Shown here piece by piece: positions 1 through 10,774 of a DNA stretch of 24,769 nucleotides. The DNA comes from Basidiobolus ranarum (lineage: Eukaryota > Basidiobolomycota > Basidiobolomycetes > Basidiobolales). Made by a program: the position numbers and the translations under genes. The stretch spans positions 1-24,769 of the forward strand of contig JASJQH010000147.1 of assembly GCA_040143965.1 (NCBI GenBank). Direction: 5' to 3'. Under the pieces are notes generated by a model. The model saw only the letters and a list, made by a program, of their open reading frames with translations, did no database searches and was not told the origin of the DNA. Position 1 is the stretch's first letter. Every line of letters starts with the position of its first letter.

Positions 1-996
<996 letters not shown>

Positions 997-1023
997 ATTT
1001 CTTTCACTTTCTCTCAACATTCA

Positions 1024-1029
1024 AATAAA
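1024..1029 (+). terminator. Polyadenylation signal AATAAA of the actin gene
   Basis: The hexamer AATAAA lies 28 nt downstream of the actin stop codon, a normal place for a short fungal 3' UTR. Confidence 0.6.
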
Positions 1030-1221
1030 CTTGCACATATGGATAATTTAAGTAGTCGTTCTATTTCTACGTGATTCGTTGATTCATTTATACTGGTTTG
1101 TAAATACACTGGAAGCACTTGAGGTTGGTTTGATACTTTAGCGTTACTGTACTTACCAATTAAATTCTTTCTTGCGGGAAGAAGTGAAGTTGAGACATCG
1201 AAGAATTGGCTTGAAATGTTC

Positions 1222-1277
1222 ATACAAGTTTAACCAGGATGACTAGAGTATGTTCATACATTCTGGTTAAGCTTGTA
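1222..1277. repeat. Imperfect inverted repeat (hairpin) downstream of actin
   Basis: The left arm ATACAAGTTTAACCAG (1222-1237) pairs with the right arm CTGGTTAAGCTTGTAT (about 1262-1277) at 15 of 16 positions. The single mismatch is a possible G-U pair in RNA. The loop is about 24 nt. GTTCATACA also occurs twice in direct orientation (1218-1226 and 1252-1260). It could be a structured 3' element or a small hairpin RNA; no function is shown. Confidence 0.6.
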
Positions 1278-2902
1278 TTATACTACTGCCATGAAATTTG
1301 AATGAGTTATTTGCACATTGTTGCTCATGAGTAACGTCATGCCAAGAACCTCCATCATAGAGTGAAAAAAGAAGCAGCCTGCAGTGGACAAGAGAGTGAA
1401 AGGAAAAACGGAACCTGTGTAACAGAAAGATTCCGAGTATATTTAAAGTCGGCATTGAAAAAAGACTAGTAGGACGAAGTATTAAGATCTGACTTGACCA
1501 ATATAGAAAAATAGGAGGTTAGGTTTCTGAATTATAATTACAAATAATACTTGGTTAACATTACCTTCTTACTTTGAACTTTCATCCCCAAGATTACTTT
1601 TCCTTTGATTATCAACATGGTGTTACATAATGATTTGGGGAAACTATGCAGATGCGGAATTTAAGAGATAAATGTCGGTTTAATTGGCCAAAAACCATCG
1701 AGGATTACAATGCTATCACAGAAGATCTTTCAAGAGCTACTAAGCCTCTGTTGGCGTGATGCAAGGGCAAGGGTAAGGAATTACGATTAAGCATGAGTTC
1801 CAACTTTGGTTCTTGACTATGCTTGATTTACAAATACAAGACTCTTGAATTAAATATAAGCGGAGTAGCACACTTTCCCGTTATTCCATTCCGGTCTATA
1901 GCCCATATTAATGAATCTACGTCATCCGTGAAGGTACTGACTGTGTAATCATCATAAAGATGGACAAGTGTGGTATGAAGTGTTGATTGGCGGGCATTAT
2001 CGAGATTTAATAACTTTTGAAGACAAATATCGATTATTTCGATCAGTTATTAAATCCACCCTCCTTACCTACCACAAACTAATTCATGCTGTACGACAAA
2101 TGCTTGCTAGCGAATTAAACCTACTGGTTGACAATTCGTATTTCCATAGTCTAGAGTTTTGGAACTCTTGTTTCAATTTCTGGTCTATGAGTGATACAAA
2201 GCTTTCCAGTTGGTTGTAGAGATGATACAACCTAGTACGCCTTTAGCATGCATTATTAATCTTACAGTGCGATCCATTGACTCGAACATCTGTTTTGGAA
2301 TGTTGTTACCTACACGGCAAGAATAGAGTACTACACTTAACCTCGCCAAAATAAGTGTATACACTGTTCAACACACTTTGTGAGCTTACACTGACAATCG
2401 GCGTTTTGTAAAATTGTCTCCTGAACACTGCAGATAATGCAATGGGAATCGAGATGGCCGACTAGATAACCAACCATTCAGAATTCAATGTTAATTTACC
2501 CAAGATGGTCACACAATAGGTTGATCCCATCATCGAGTGTTCTATCAGGGTGCGGCTGGCAAGGTTCTTTAGAATCGAGTCCAAGGCTCATATAAGGTAC
2601 AGATGTACAAATTCGGATCGATCATCAGTACTTTAATTCTACCAACTCTTCTCTACAGATCTTTTGGATTGCTACTCGGGTCCTGGGAAAGCCTGCGTAT
2701 ATAGAAGTCCACATCTTTGGCGTTTTCTCTTTGAAATGCATGTGAACTAAGGTTAAGTCCCATTTTCGGTGGTAACGTAATCCCACTAAACCTCTCCGGA
2801 AAATGATAACCAGTGCTCTGGATTCCTTATCCCCTCCCTTGGTATCACATGTCAGTCGGCTGGACGTAGTACAATCACATCCCAATACTATAGGTAGCCG
2901 CT

Positions 2903-2934
2903 CCTATACTATATGGTTCCTATACTGTATGGTC
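2903..2934. repeat. Two-copy 16-bp tandem repeat
   Basis: CCTATACTATATGGTT (2903-2918) is followed directly by CCTATACTGTATGGTC (2919-2934), matching at 14 of 16 positions. It lies in non-coding DNA and no role is apparent. Confidence 0.6.
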
Positions 2935-3860
2935 AGGGTTCAGCACGGTCCAGTTGTCATCGTTATGATGCCCCAATGGTTTCAGTCTCCGCTTAGCTAT
3001 AATTGTGCAGATTTGGATAATTTGATGTGTGGATTAAGTTTGCCGGTGGTTTTTATACGCAGCAGAGGTATAAAATAAAGATGAATATATAAGACGAGAG
3101 TGGAATACGTTGGGGTTGTGGCCAGAACCTGTCTTGGTCATATTTAGTAAAAGAGTGTGGCGTTTTGGTGAAGACATGCGCTAACATTAATCGCCATCGA
3201 ATATGCCTAACCCTCGAGATGTCCTCCAAATTCCCCAAAAGCGAGCAAAGCTACCAACATTAAGGAAAGATTGAGGCCCTCTTTGTCGCTGGATAGACTG
3301 CCAGGTTTGATCGCCCTTAATCAACATCCTTGCGGGATATCTATTAAACTTTAATAGGGCAGGCTCGACATAGTGGTTCTAGTATGCGTATCGGGAGCAT
3401 CTGACATGGAAGCAACGCGTCACCCTGCGTTCATTTCCTCATTGTGTACTCCAGGCAGCAGAAAGCTCTGTTTCGATCCGAGAGTGAAGGCAACAGCCGA
3501 GTGACTAGCAACTTAGCTGATCCAATCGATTTTTTGGGGAGAAATTCCTGCCTCTTTTAGGAACTCGAATGGTGTTGCAGAAGTTGTATATCAATCACAC
3601 GTACACGTTTTATGTTTAATAAGTGGAAAGCACAAAGCAGAAACTCACCCTGTAAGTGCTGGTAAGATTAACAAAAGGGGACAGACAGGTTCGTTCCATA
3701 TTGAGCCAAAGTGTTGTGATCCCTACCATTGGCTAGTGTCAACAGAGCACATTCGAAAGCATTTAAAACGAGCAAGTATCATCACATAAGTCAGTTGCAC
3801 TCATCAACCATTTCGCATCTCATATCTTTGAGATTTTCTTTATTTATTGATCTTTTTGAT

Positions 3861-5063
3861 ATGACCTATTCGTCTATTTATCCTTTCTATTATTGCCCAT
3901 CTTCGAAACACTCTGGCGGAGATGGTAACAATGGCTGTTTTGACCAAGTTACAGCTCTAGCATCAACTCAATTCAATTCCAATTTATGGAGGGTAAAAAA
4001 TTGTCATGGCAATGCCGGTCTTGGCATATCACATACAACTGATGCCCATGCACCCAAGCAACCACTTGCAACCCTTTTGCCATTTAGCCCCACATACGGG
4101 CCTACAATAGGCCTCAACTCTGCTTGTATGAATACCCAAGTCAAAGTTGAGGAGCCTGAATTACTTCACTTTGATGGCCATCATTCTCAAGATACCCTTT
4201 TGTATGGCGCTAATACACAGAACATCGATCTTTCTGCACAAAATCTTCACAACTTCACTCACCGAAAGTATTCTATTGAAAGTGTTCCTGGTTTGTATAG
4301 AGACACATGCTCACCGTTTGGAAATCATCTTGGTGACAATTCTTCCTTGGAGAATTCTCCACAACCTTTTTTTGGTGAAGATTTTATAAGCTCACCTATC
4401 ATACAATCTCCCAAATCTCCCAGTTCTTATTTATGCTTAGAAGATACAGTATTCCAAGCTGCAGCTACCAAAAATAGCTCATCTATATCCTCTGCAAATG
4501 TTGTGCAACAACCTAGTCCCATATACCCTCCCTCATCGGCTAATCAACAAGCATTTCATGTAGTCAATATACCCCAGCGTCACCATCCTTATTGCCAAGC
4601 TGATTTAGAATCTCGCTGCCAAGGCGAGTCTACCAGCTATGCCGAATCCCCGCATACTCTCGGTTACAACTTTACCATAGGATTAGGGGCCCACCATACA
4701 AATGAATCGAAGAATATTGAAGTGAAAACCGAAGAGGTTCCATCTCGCATGGGCCACATTGATTCCCCTCGGCCAAGCCTAAGCAAACCCATGACTGCTG
4801 GTCAGCGTAACAAGTCGTTAAATCGTCCCCCTACGTCTATGATGACTACATTTAGCTCCAGGATTACCTCTCCGTCAGCAAAGAGATACCACTGCACTGT
4901 TTGTCAGAAAGGCTTCAGTCGTCCAAGTTCCCTCAATACTCACATGTACTCACACACCGGGGAAAAGCCGTTCCAATGTCCGTATGAAGGCTGTGGTCGT
5001 CACTTCTCGGTAGTGAGTAATCTAAGACGACACACGAAGATACATAGTGTGAAGACCAATTAA
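3861..5063 (+). CDS. C2H2 zinc-finger transcription factor, paralog A
   Basis: The product is 400 aa from ATG at 3861, in one exon. The frame stays open 44 codons upstream without another ATG, so an upstream spliced exon cannot be excluded. Two C2H2 fingers sit at the extreme C terminus: finger 1 near residues 345-365 (C-x2-C-x12-H-x3-H, reading FSRPSSLNTH), a TGEKPF linker, and finger 2 near 373-395 (C-x4-C-x12-H-x3-H, reading FSVVSNLRRH). The remaining ~340 residues are Ser/Pro/His/Asn-rich and look disordered, as in fungal activators. Two SUMO consensus sites (hydrophobic-K-x-E) occur: VKVE at 94-97 and VKTE at 288-291. It is presumably a nuclear sequence-specific DNA-binding regulator. 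The finger pair resembles fungal proteins with the RPSSL...SHTGEKPF...GCGR.FSV.SN.RRH pattern, but the target pathway cannot be told. Its nearest relative in the window is the convergent gene at 5636-6535. Confidence 0.85.
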   Translation: MTYSSIYPFYYCPSSKHSGGDGNNGCFDQVTALASTQFNSNLWRVKNCHGNAGLGISHTTDAHAPKQPLATLLPFSPTYGPTIGLNSACMNTQVKVEEPELLHFDGHHSQDTLLYGANTQNIDLSAQNLHNFTHRKYSIESVPGLYRDTCSPFGNHLGDNSSLENSPQPFFGEDFISSPIIQSPKSPSSYLCLEDTVFQAAATKNSSSISSANVVQQPSPIYPPSSANQQAFHVVNIPQRHHPYCQADLESRCQGESTSYAESPHTLGYNFTIGLGAHHTNESKNIEVKTEEVPSRMGHIDSPRPSLSKPMTAGQRNKSLNRPPTSMMTTFSSRITSPSAKRYHCTVCQKGFSRPSSLNTHMYSHTGEKPFQCPYEGCGRHFSVVSNLRRHTKIHSVKTN

Positions 5064-5635
5064 ATACCAACTTTCAACCACCTTAAGTTTTACCTGATTG
5101 GTAAAATCCATATCCAATTTTAATGTTAAGAATTATGTGAGATTATTTATTATTTTATTGCACATTGAATGTTAGTTGCTGGCATACTGAATTATCTTTC
5201 CATTCCTTACTTTTCCTTTTCCTTTACTTTGCACTTAATACTTTGTTCGATTTTCATTTCATTTCAATTCTTGTAAACCCTATATTTCGGGAATGATTTC
5301 AAGGGATTTTCTTCACTTTGTTGTAACATAGAATTATTTATGAAGGATATTCTTTAAGGAATCTCTTTAAAGTAAATATATATATAAAAGTCCATTGATA
5401 ACATTCTAAAATTTCTCTTTTGTACACGCAGATTAGAACTACAGGCCAACATGCCTTTTATACATAAATTAAATGATGGGGGGAGGGAGAGGGAGAGAGG
5501 GTGGTGATATGAAAGGGAGAAAGGATCTATAAAACTGTGAATTGAATTCCGAGTGACATCCATATCATCTCCTTATTAAAACCCATGGGTATTTACCGTG
5601 ACATTCCCTTATCAGAGCGTATGAAGGGGTATGTA
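5064..5635. other. Convergent 3' interval between the two zinc-finger genes
   Basis: This 572-bp interval holds the 3' UTRs of two genes that face each other. It is AT-rich, except for a G-rich purine tract at 5478-5501. No further gene is supported; the minus frame at 5354-5563 is a low-complexity product of that tract. Confidence 0.6.
5478..5501 (+). other. G-quadruplex-capable purine tract
   Basis: A 24-nt run made only of G and A contains four tracts of at least three G, separated by loops of 1, 3 and 5 nt (A, AGA, AGAGA). This satisfies the usual G3+N1-7 quadruplex pattern on the + strand. It lies 415 bp past the stop of paralog A and 135 bp past the stop of paralog B. A pausing or termination role between convergent genes is possible but not shown. 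Confidence 0.7.
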
Positions 5636-6535
5636 TCATGTCCTCTTGATGTTGTGAATCTTCGTATGACGCCTCAAATTACTTAGAACCGAGAAATGCT
5701 TTCCACAATTATCGAATGGACACCTGAATGGTTTCTCACCAGTATGAGAGTAGATGTGAGTGGTAAGTGAACTAGGTCTACTAAAGCTCTTCTGACAGAT
5801 CAAACATTGATATTTTTTCGGGGAAGTACGATGCAAATGGTTAATGGGATCATTGGTAACTTCTGAATTCAATAGGATAGATTCTTCGTAGTTAGTTGGA
5901 ATACATGTCCCATCTAAGCAAGTGTAATTCCCCATAGTATCATTGAATTCCGTGCCATTATCTCTGATGTTAAAATTCCTCTCATAAAATTGGGATTCAA
6001 TCTCGTAGGGTGATTCGGATTTTTCTTGATAATGAGGGTGGGAATAGGGATGATCGTATTTTTCCATCCCTTCACTAGATGAGGATAAAGTGTGGGTGAA
6101 ATTAGGCGGTAATTGATCGGCCACGAGGGTTGGAGTCAGTGTTTCCACATAGGTATTAAGTTGAGGTGAGCCGATGGACGTGATACTTCCATTGGGGAAG
6201 ATAGGATAGTGTTGTTCGGAGCCTTCTAGGTGGAGTGCATGGTTGTCAAAAGAGTTCATGAGCAACGGCTCTGAGAAGGAGTTCATCTTGGTCATGGAGC
6301 TCAGGTCAGAGTTAGGGAAAGGGAAAGGAATGGAATAATTATTTGTGTTGGTAAGTAAAAAGATCTCCTCTGTTTTGTGTTCAGAATTCATACCACCTCC
6401 AAAGAAAACAACTGAGTTGGCAGTAGTAGGTCTATTTGGGGTGGAGGTAACCTCGTCAATGTGAGAGAAAGTGCGAGTCTTGGAAGGGATGTTAGATAAT
6501 GGTTGGGTTGAGCACAGTTTCAAATTTCTATGCAT
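5636..6535 (-). CDS. C2H2 zinc-finger transcription factor, paralog B
   Basis: The product is 299 aa in a single exon, from ATG at 6535. Its last 56 residues carry the same two-finger module as paralog A, starting at Cys244: finger 1 FSRPSSLTTH, linker TGEKPF, finger 2 FSVLSNLRRH. Counting by eye, 41 of 56 residues match paralog A. The DNA-contact positions (-1, 2, 3, 6) are the same in both proteins: R/S/S/T in finger 1 and V/S/N/R in finger 2. The N-terminal 240 residues are Ser/Asn/Thr-rich with no recognisable domain and have diverged almost completely from paralog A. It is presumably a nuclear regulator that reads a site like its paralog's, with different activity or expression. A TATA-like GTTAAATAAAC on the minus strand lies near 6655-6665, about 120 nt upstream of the start. 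Confidence 0.85.
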   Translation of the reverse strand: MHRNLKLCSTQPLSNIPSKTRTFSHIDEVTSTPNRPTTANSVVFFGGGMNSEHKTEEIFLLTNTNNYSIPFPFPNSDLSSMTKMNSFSEPLLMNSFDNHALHLEGSEQHYPIFPNGSITSIGSPQLNTYVETLTPTLVADQLPPNFTHTLSSSSEGMEKYDHPYSHPHYQEKSESPYEIESQFYERNFNIRDNGTEFNDTMGNYTCLDGTCIPTNYEESILLNSEVTNDPINHLHRTSPKKYQCLICQKSFSRPSSLTTHIYSHTGEKPFRCPFDNCGKHFSVLSNLRRHTKIHNIKRT

Positions 6536-7704
6536 AATCTTGGCATTACTAGACTATAATTGCTCAATGTTCTCGTCTCAGGAAAGATGTTAAAGAAGTT
6601 ACTTCATGAAACTTTAGAGAAAGAACAAAAAAGAGAAAAGCGCCTCGTGCGACTGTTTATTTAACCGCGACCATGTTAAACCAATGGGTTAGATTTAAAG
6701 GAGCAAGGATGTCAACTGATATCCTCCCTTCCAATAGCATTGGATGTTTAGTAAAAGTTGACGCCTATTTAGTGAAAAGCATTTCAACTCGACATTACTG
6801 TGCTTACATCCTTCATTTCAAATACAATCCTGGTGCTTGCATCTCTTGGGATTGTTCAATTGGTGTGGATTATTTCTGTCTTAAGTTGCGTTTCCAATGA
6901 TATATTTGGATTACGTTGATGCAGCTATCCGAATAGAATATTGTCTCCACTACTCTATTTTCTCCGTCAGTGAGCTATTTCGAAACCAACGTAGTCTGAC
7001 CAAAGTCGCGTATGTAGAGCAACCCAAATGTGATTCAAGGGGTGAATTGCAAACAATGCCAAGTTTCAGATCACCATATTCGATGTTGCCGTTACTTTCC
7101 CAGCTTTGAACAATAATATGGGCAGCTCATGTGCATAGCGCTAAGCATCTTCAAAGAACCAGGGATTCCGATAAATGTTCCATGAAGAGATTTGGGCGTT
7201 TATTGTTTGGGCGTTCATTGTTAGGGGGGCTATAATGAGCATCATTGCCTCATGTGTTGTCAATAATCACAATTTTATTGATTCAAACTATAAAAAGCAG
7301 GGGCATCATGCAGTTCAGGATCAATCGCTTAAGGAGCAAGTAGATTGTACCTTTGCAAATATTCCTGTCATGCAGGGTCTTGATCTACAAAGTCAACCAA
7401 ATAATGCATGCGAGATGCTTTCCCATTAAAGCCTCTTCTTACGTGTGAGAGAATCTGGGCCTTCGATAGATCACCAAGATGTTTCATGTCTATATTGTAA
7501 GGTGGGTTCTGCCTATCATTTGAGTAATGTGGGTCAGCAATGTGGGTCATATTATGCTGGTGATGCTTGTTTCATGGAGTCTTGTTCCGATTCAGAAAAC
7601 ACTGGTTCATTGGGTTGTTTATTTCTTGATTGAGTGAGTGAGGAAAGGGATCTATAGAGGGGACTTAATGAAACCTAATTGATTACGGGGTGAGTTACAC
7701 ACAA
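6536..7704. other. Intergenic interval, promoter of paralog B and 3' flank of the TMEM16 gene
   Basis: Frames of 60-84 codons on the + strand (6673-6900, 6897-7109, 7175-7429, 7445-7633) show no family resemblance or domain, and I treat them as chance. The right end holds the 3' UTR of the TMEM16 gene. The left end holds the promoter of zinc-finger paralog B, which includes an A-rich stretch near 6620-6640. I see nothing else. Confidence 0.5.
7618..7623 (-). terminator. Polyadenylation signal of the TMEM16 gene
   Basis: TTTATT on the + strand (AATAAA on the gene strand) lies 82 nt beyond the stop codon. Confidence 0.5.
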
Positions 7705-10318
7705 TCAGGCATTTTTAAAGTCACTCAGTATTGAACAAACACCAATGTCGTATTGTCGCGAGGACTCTAATTCTCTTCTAGATTCACTAATTGAGGAAGT
7801 GCTCCGTTGTGAAGTTGGATCATTGGATAGGTTTCGAAGGAACTTTCGCTTTAGATCTTTAGATTCTTGGTGCGTTTGGGTATCGACCCAACTAGGTATG
7901 GAGCCAATTAGTTTACCAATCACCGTGCGGAACATCAAGAAAATGTGCTCCGAAGCAACAGCAATAATGGCAGCATAAACTAGATGTATATAATCAAGGT
8001 TTTTCCACGTATGAGGGTCGGTTGACATATCTTTAGAATTACGAAATTGGTAAAGGAATAGAGCGTTAACGATGGCCCCTAACCAGGCAAGAAACTCCTA
8101 CATAAAAAGTGAACAACTGCATAATGCTAGTTCAGGATATCAAGTACGTACCATTGTGCGCTTCCATGGACCGATACTGTCAGCTCTGACGGGGATGGGC
8201 CGCCTAGGTGGTTGCAAACAATCAGATCAATAAATAAAAAAACCAATCTAATCCAAAATAATCCGTACTTGGTTCGGAAGCAAATCTTCACAGCATCCGA
8301 TCTGGTTTCCACCCAGACACAAGCAAGTACCGCTAATGGAGCTAATGGCCAAACACTCGTAAAGAGACAAAGAGAGCCAAACTATGAAGCAATATTTGTT
8401 AAGCACGCTCTGGTGAATGAAAGGGCTACGTGATGTATTTCATACCTGAGTAGTCATGTCAACAAAATCTCCATAAATATCGTAATCCGGAAGTTTACTT
8501 TCAGCGATAACACTTTCAATGAACCTTTGCTCATCTGCGTCCTCACGACCACGGCGACGTCTGACAGCAGACTTGATTCTTCTTTTATAATAAGAGAGTG
8601 TTCGCTTCCCAATAGGAAGAAAGAAGTCCGAAACCAAACTTTTGATATGAATCGTAAGCATAATCTGGGTAATCAATCTAGATGAGCCAAAGCGTATATC
8701 AAATCGTTCGAGGGCGAACTCCTCCTTGATCCAAAGAGCAAGATCATCACCAAAGGGAATGAATACCCAGGCCACAAGAAATACCGAAGCGTAAGTTAAG
8801 AAGAAGTTATTCACAAATATTTTATACGTAAGATTGGAATGGTATTTCGTTTCGGTAGCGTAATTTTCGAAATCGTTAAGTCGTGTGGCGAATCTTCGGT
8901 AGATCTTTATCAACTGAGGTATGGATAGAGAGTAGATTGCAGTGGATGCGTATTTCTATATTATACATTATCAGCATCAGCTTCCTCTCTAAAACAATTC
9001 CGAGAAATGTGGGAAACTTACAAAAATCTGTTTGAATGGGCCGTGATAATATTCCCTGACCATAAACTCAACAAAAAATGTCGTCGAAATAGCTAACATC
9101 AGGATGATAGCAAAGGTGATTATCAAGGGTGCTGCTAGCAACTTTCTGAGCCAACGCCTCCAATGTGGAAAGAAATGAAGGGTCTTTCCAGTGACCGGAT
9201 CATATGCTTTGCTCGTAGACTTGAATTGAGGTCGGAATTCCTCCACCCTTCGGCAATTGCTTACGGACCATCTGGCTGCCCAGTTCCTCTCTTTCCAGCT
9301 CCAAACCGACAAGAAGATCACTGACCACATACACGTTAGCAACGAGAGGATGATGGAGAAATTGACTGAGAAGGCGTACGCAATTAGCCCAACTCCCGCC
9401 AATGGTATAAGCCCTAGGAAGTAGTATTTAAGGAACGCAAAGTAAAATGCGACCTTATTTCAATGTAGATCGTTAATTCCTACGTATAAGTAACATTCAG
9501 ACCGAGAGTGAGGGGTACCTTTTCACCAAATTCATCTCGAAGCTGAGTGAGATCCTGTTTACCTACTTGCCAGGTAGTTCCCCACGACATCAGCCATTTC
9601 TAAGTTTGTTTAAGATTCTGAAGCTTAGCGCATTGCAGTAGTATAAATATAAGTTCAGATCACAATACTTCGTTAAATTTTCGGTTATGTAGAGGGAAGA
9701 CAGATTCAACAAAGTCTTCTCCAGGTATTACCCCTGCGTACCCCTCATCAGCAGAACCGGTTATTAATTGGTATTCTACACAAATTCTCTCAGCAGTGGT
9801 AGGAATTTGGTTGTTTATAGCTTTCCAAGGTTCGCTGGTTTCTTTCGTATAGTTTTTCCCGGTAATATGAAGTCCAGCAAGCCAGTCATTAACTCTATAG
9901 CATAAATGGTCTTTGTTAAGTAGATATTGTGTGAAAAGTCTCGGTCTAAAGAGTACCTATCCGAACGATATTTGGTATTTATCTTCTCTCCAGAGCATAG
10001 AATAAATATCAATAAAGTTCTTGAATCTCCCTTTTTTACTTCACAATGCAAACCAGCCTTTTCAATTTTCTGAAGTAACCTCCGAAAATTCAAAGTCGTC
10101 TTTTCTTCTAGCATTTTCCTTTCCAAAGGAGTATTTTTTTTCGACAGTAAAGGGTATCGAAAAACGATCACATAATCAGCGAAGAAATCAACAGGAATAG
10201 ACTCTATTTGCAGCTTGTGATATTTCATAAAGTGAAAAGATTCAATACGAATAGAATCATCCTTTTTAAACTTCAACGTGTTGACAGTTGTATCAACGAG
10301 TTCTCGAAACTGGTCCAT
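7705..10318 (-). CDS. TMEM16/anoctamin (Ist2-like) membrane protein, eight exons, 722 aa
   Basis: This is a fungal TMEM16 protein: a calcium-regulated lipid scramblase or ER-plasma membrane tether. Exons: 10318-9957, 9894-9669, 9599-9519, 9453-9022, 8955-8446, 8381-8269, 8203-8152, 8097-7705. Introns are 54-69 nt, all GT-AG, and the sum is 723 codons. Family landmarks in order: cytosolic N-terminal ferredoxin-like domain (ADYVIVFRYP, GLHCEVKKGDSRTLLIFI), RVNDWLAG (121-128), the PTTAERI...LIT...G segment, FPLHNRKFN (187-195), LRDEFGEKVAFYFAFLKYYF across exons 3-4, DFENYATE (395-402), QFG...WPLAPL (537 on) and the RPIPVRADSIGPW loop (576-588). The calcium-site acids fall at D477, D530, D533, E562 and D566. 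From memory these match E452, D503, E506, E535 and D539 of nhTMEM16, with two Glu-to-Asp changes and the same 29-residue gap between the third and fourth. Its length is close to Aspergillus/Nectria homologs and it lacks yeast Ist2's long tail. Scramblase versus channel activity cannot be read from sequence. Confidence 0.9.
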
Positions 10319-10774
10319 CGTAAGTTAGTAACTTGAATGTTTTCTGCTCTTAAAGTTTTATAACTTTTTCTTTCAATACTAAAAATGCACTTCATTTATG
10401 ACGTCAATAATACGATAGGGAAGAAGACCGTCATAAAGGTGAGGGACAAGTTGTCATACGGAACTCAAATCTAAATCTAGCAAAGTACATAATATATATG
10501 TAAATGTAAATATTCGATGAATCAGTAGAGAATATTTGTACTAGCATAGGACAAATGTTACATATATGAGGTATGCCCAGAGGAAGTAAAAATCAGCCAA
10601 TCATTGCTTTCATGTATTATGACGTCGCACGACTTTCTTGGCTAATTATCTTAAGGCTATGATGGAGTCAAGCTAAATATCAGACGTCTCCTAGTCCTTT
10701 ACACTTAACTTCCAAATGGGTAAATTCTTTACTAACTAGAATGGTTCAACTTTCACGTACTAAACTCTATTATC
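10319..10774. promoter_or_regulatory. Shared divergent promoter of TMEM16 and penta-EF-hand A
   Basis: These 456 bp lie between two start codons facing away from each other (10318 on -, 10775 on +). They contain three GACGTC cores: the palindromic CRE TGACGTCA at 10399-10406, TGACGTCG at 10620-10627 and AGACGTCT at 10682-10689. CRE/ATF-type sites are bound by bZIP factors of the Atf1/CREB family in fungi. The arrangement suggests, but does not prove, co-regulation of the two genes. Confidence 0.55.
10399..10406. promoter_or_regulatory. CRE palindrome TGACGTCA
   Basis: This is a perfect 8-bp ATF/CREB (bZIP) consensus, 81-88 bp upstream of the TMEM16 start codon and within the shared divergent promoter. 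Confidence 0.55.

Larger units (their letters stand above)
997..3860. other. Long gene-poor interval between actin and the first zinc-finger gene
   Basis: No open frame here resembles a known family, and none shows splice signals that extend it. The frames of 60-90 codons at 1968-2219 (+), 2625-2885 (-) and 2803-3078 (+) look like chance. The actin 3' UTR occupies the first part. The rest probably contains the promoter and 5' leader of the zinc-finger gene. The only structure I could support is an imperfect hairpin near 1222-1277 and a two-copy 16-bp repeat at 2903-2934. No tRNA B-box was seen. Confidence 0.5.

Noticed and set aside
2625-3078. Overlapping 86- and 91-codon frames on opposite strands in the actin-zinc finger gap
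   Set aside because: There is no domain, no splice context and no codon bias distinct from flanking non-coding DNA. Lengths are within chance for a 2.9 kb gap.
3471-3500. Possible tRNA B-box (TTTCGATCC) downstream of actin
   Set aside because: No A-box at the right distance, no cloverleaf arms, and the match to GGTTCGANNCC is poor.
3729-3860. In-frame 44-codon extension upstream of the zinc-finger paralog A start
   Set aside because: There is no ATG in the extension and it begins with a TTG. The ATG at 3861 is the first good start. A spliced upstream exon remains possible but unsupported.
5384-5395. AT microsatellite (ATATATATAT) near the convergent zinc-finger 3' ends
   Set aside because: Only about five dinucleotide units in AT-rich DNA, which is expected by chance.
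8127-8312. Open frame reading through to CNHLGGPSPSEL after KICFRTKYG in the TMEM16 gene
   Set aside because: This is intron read-through. Splicing at GTACGG...CCTAG gives KRPIPVRADSIGPW, the conserved TMEM16 loop, in frame.
9815-9956. Read-through end of TMEM16 exon 1 (...LDFILPGKTIRKK...)
   Set aside because: Splicing a 62-nt intron (9895-9956) gives SDRVNDWLAGL, the family motif, and a continuous frame through PTTAERI. The read-through version matches nothing.
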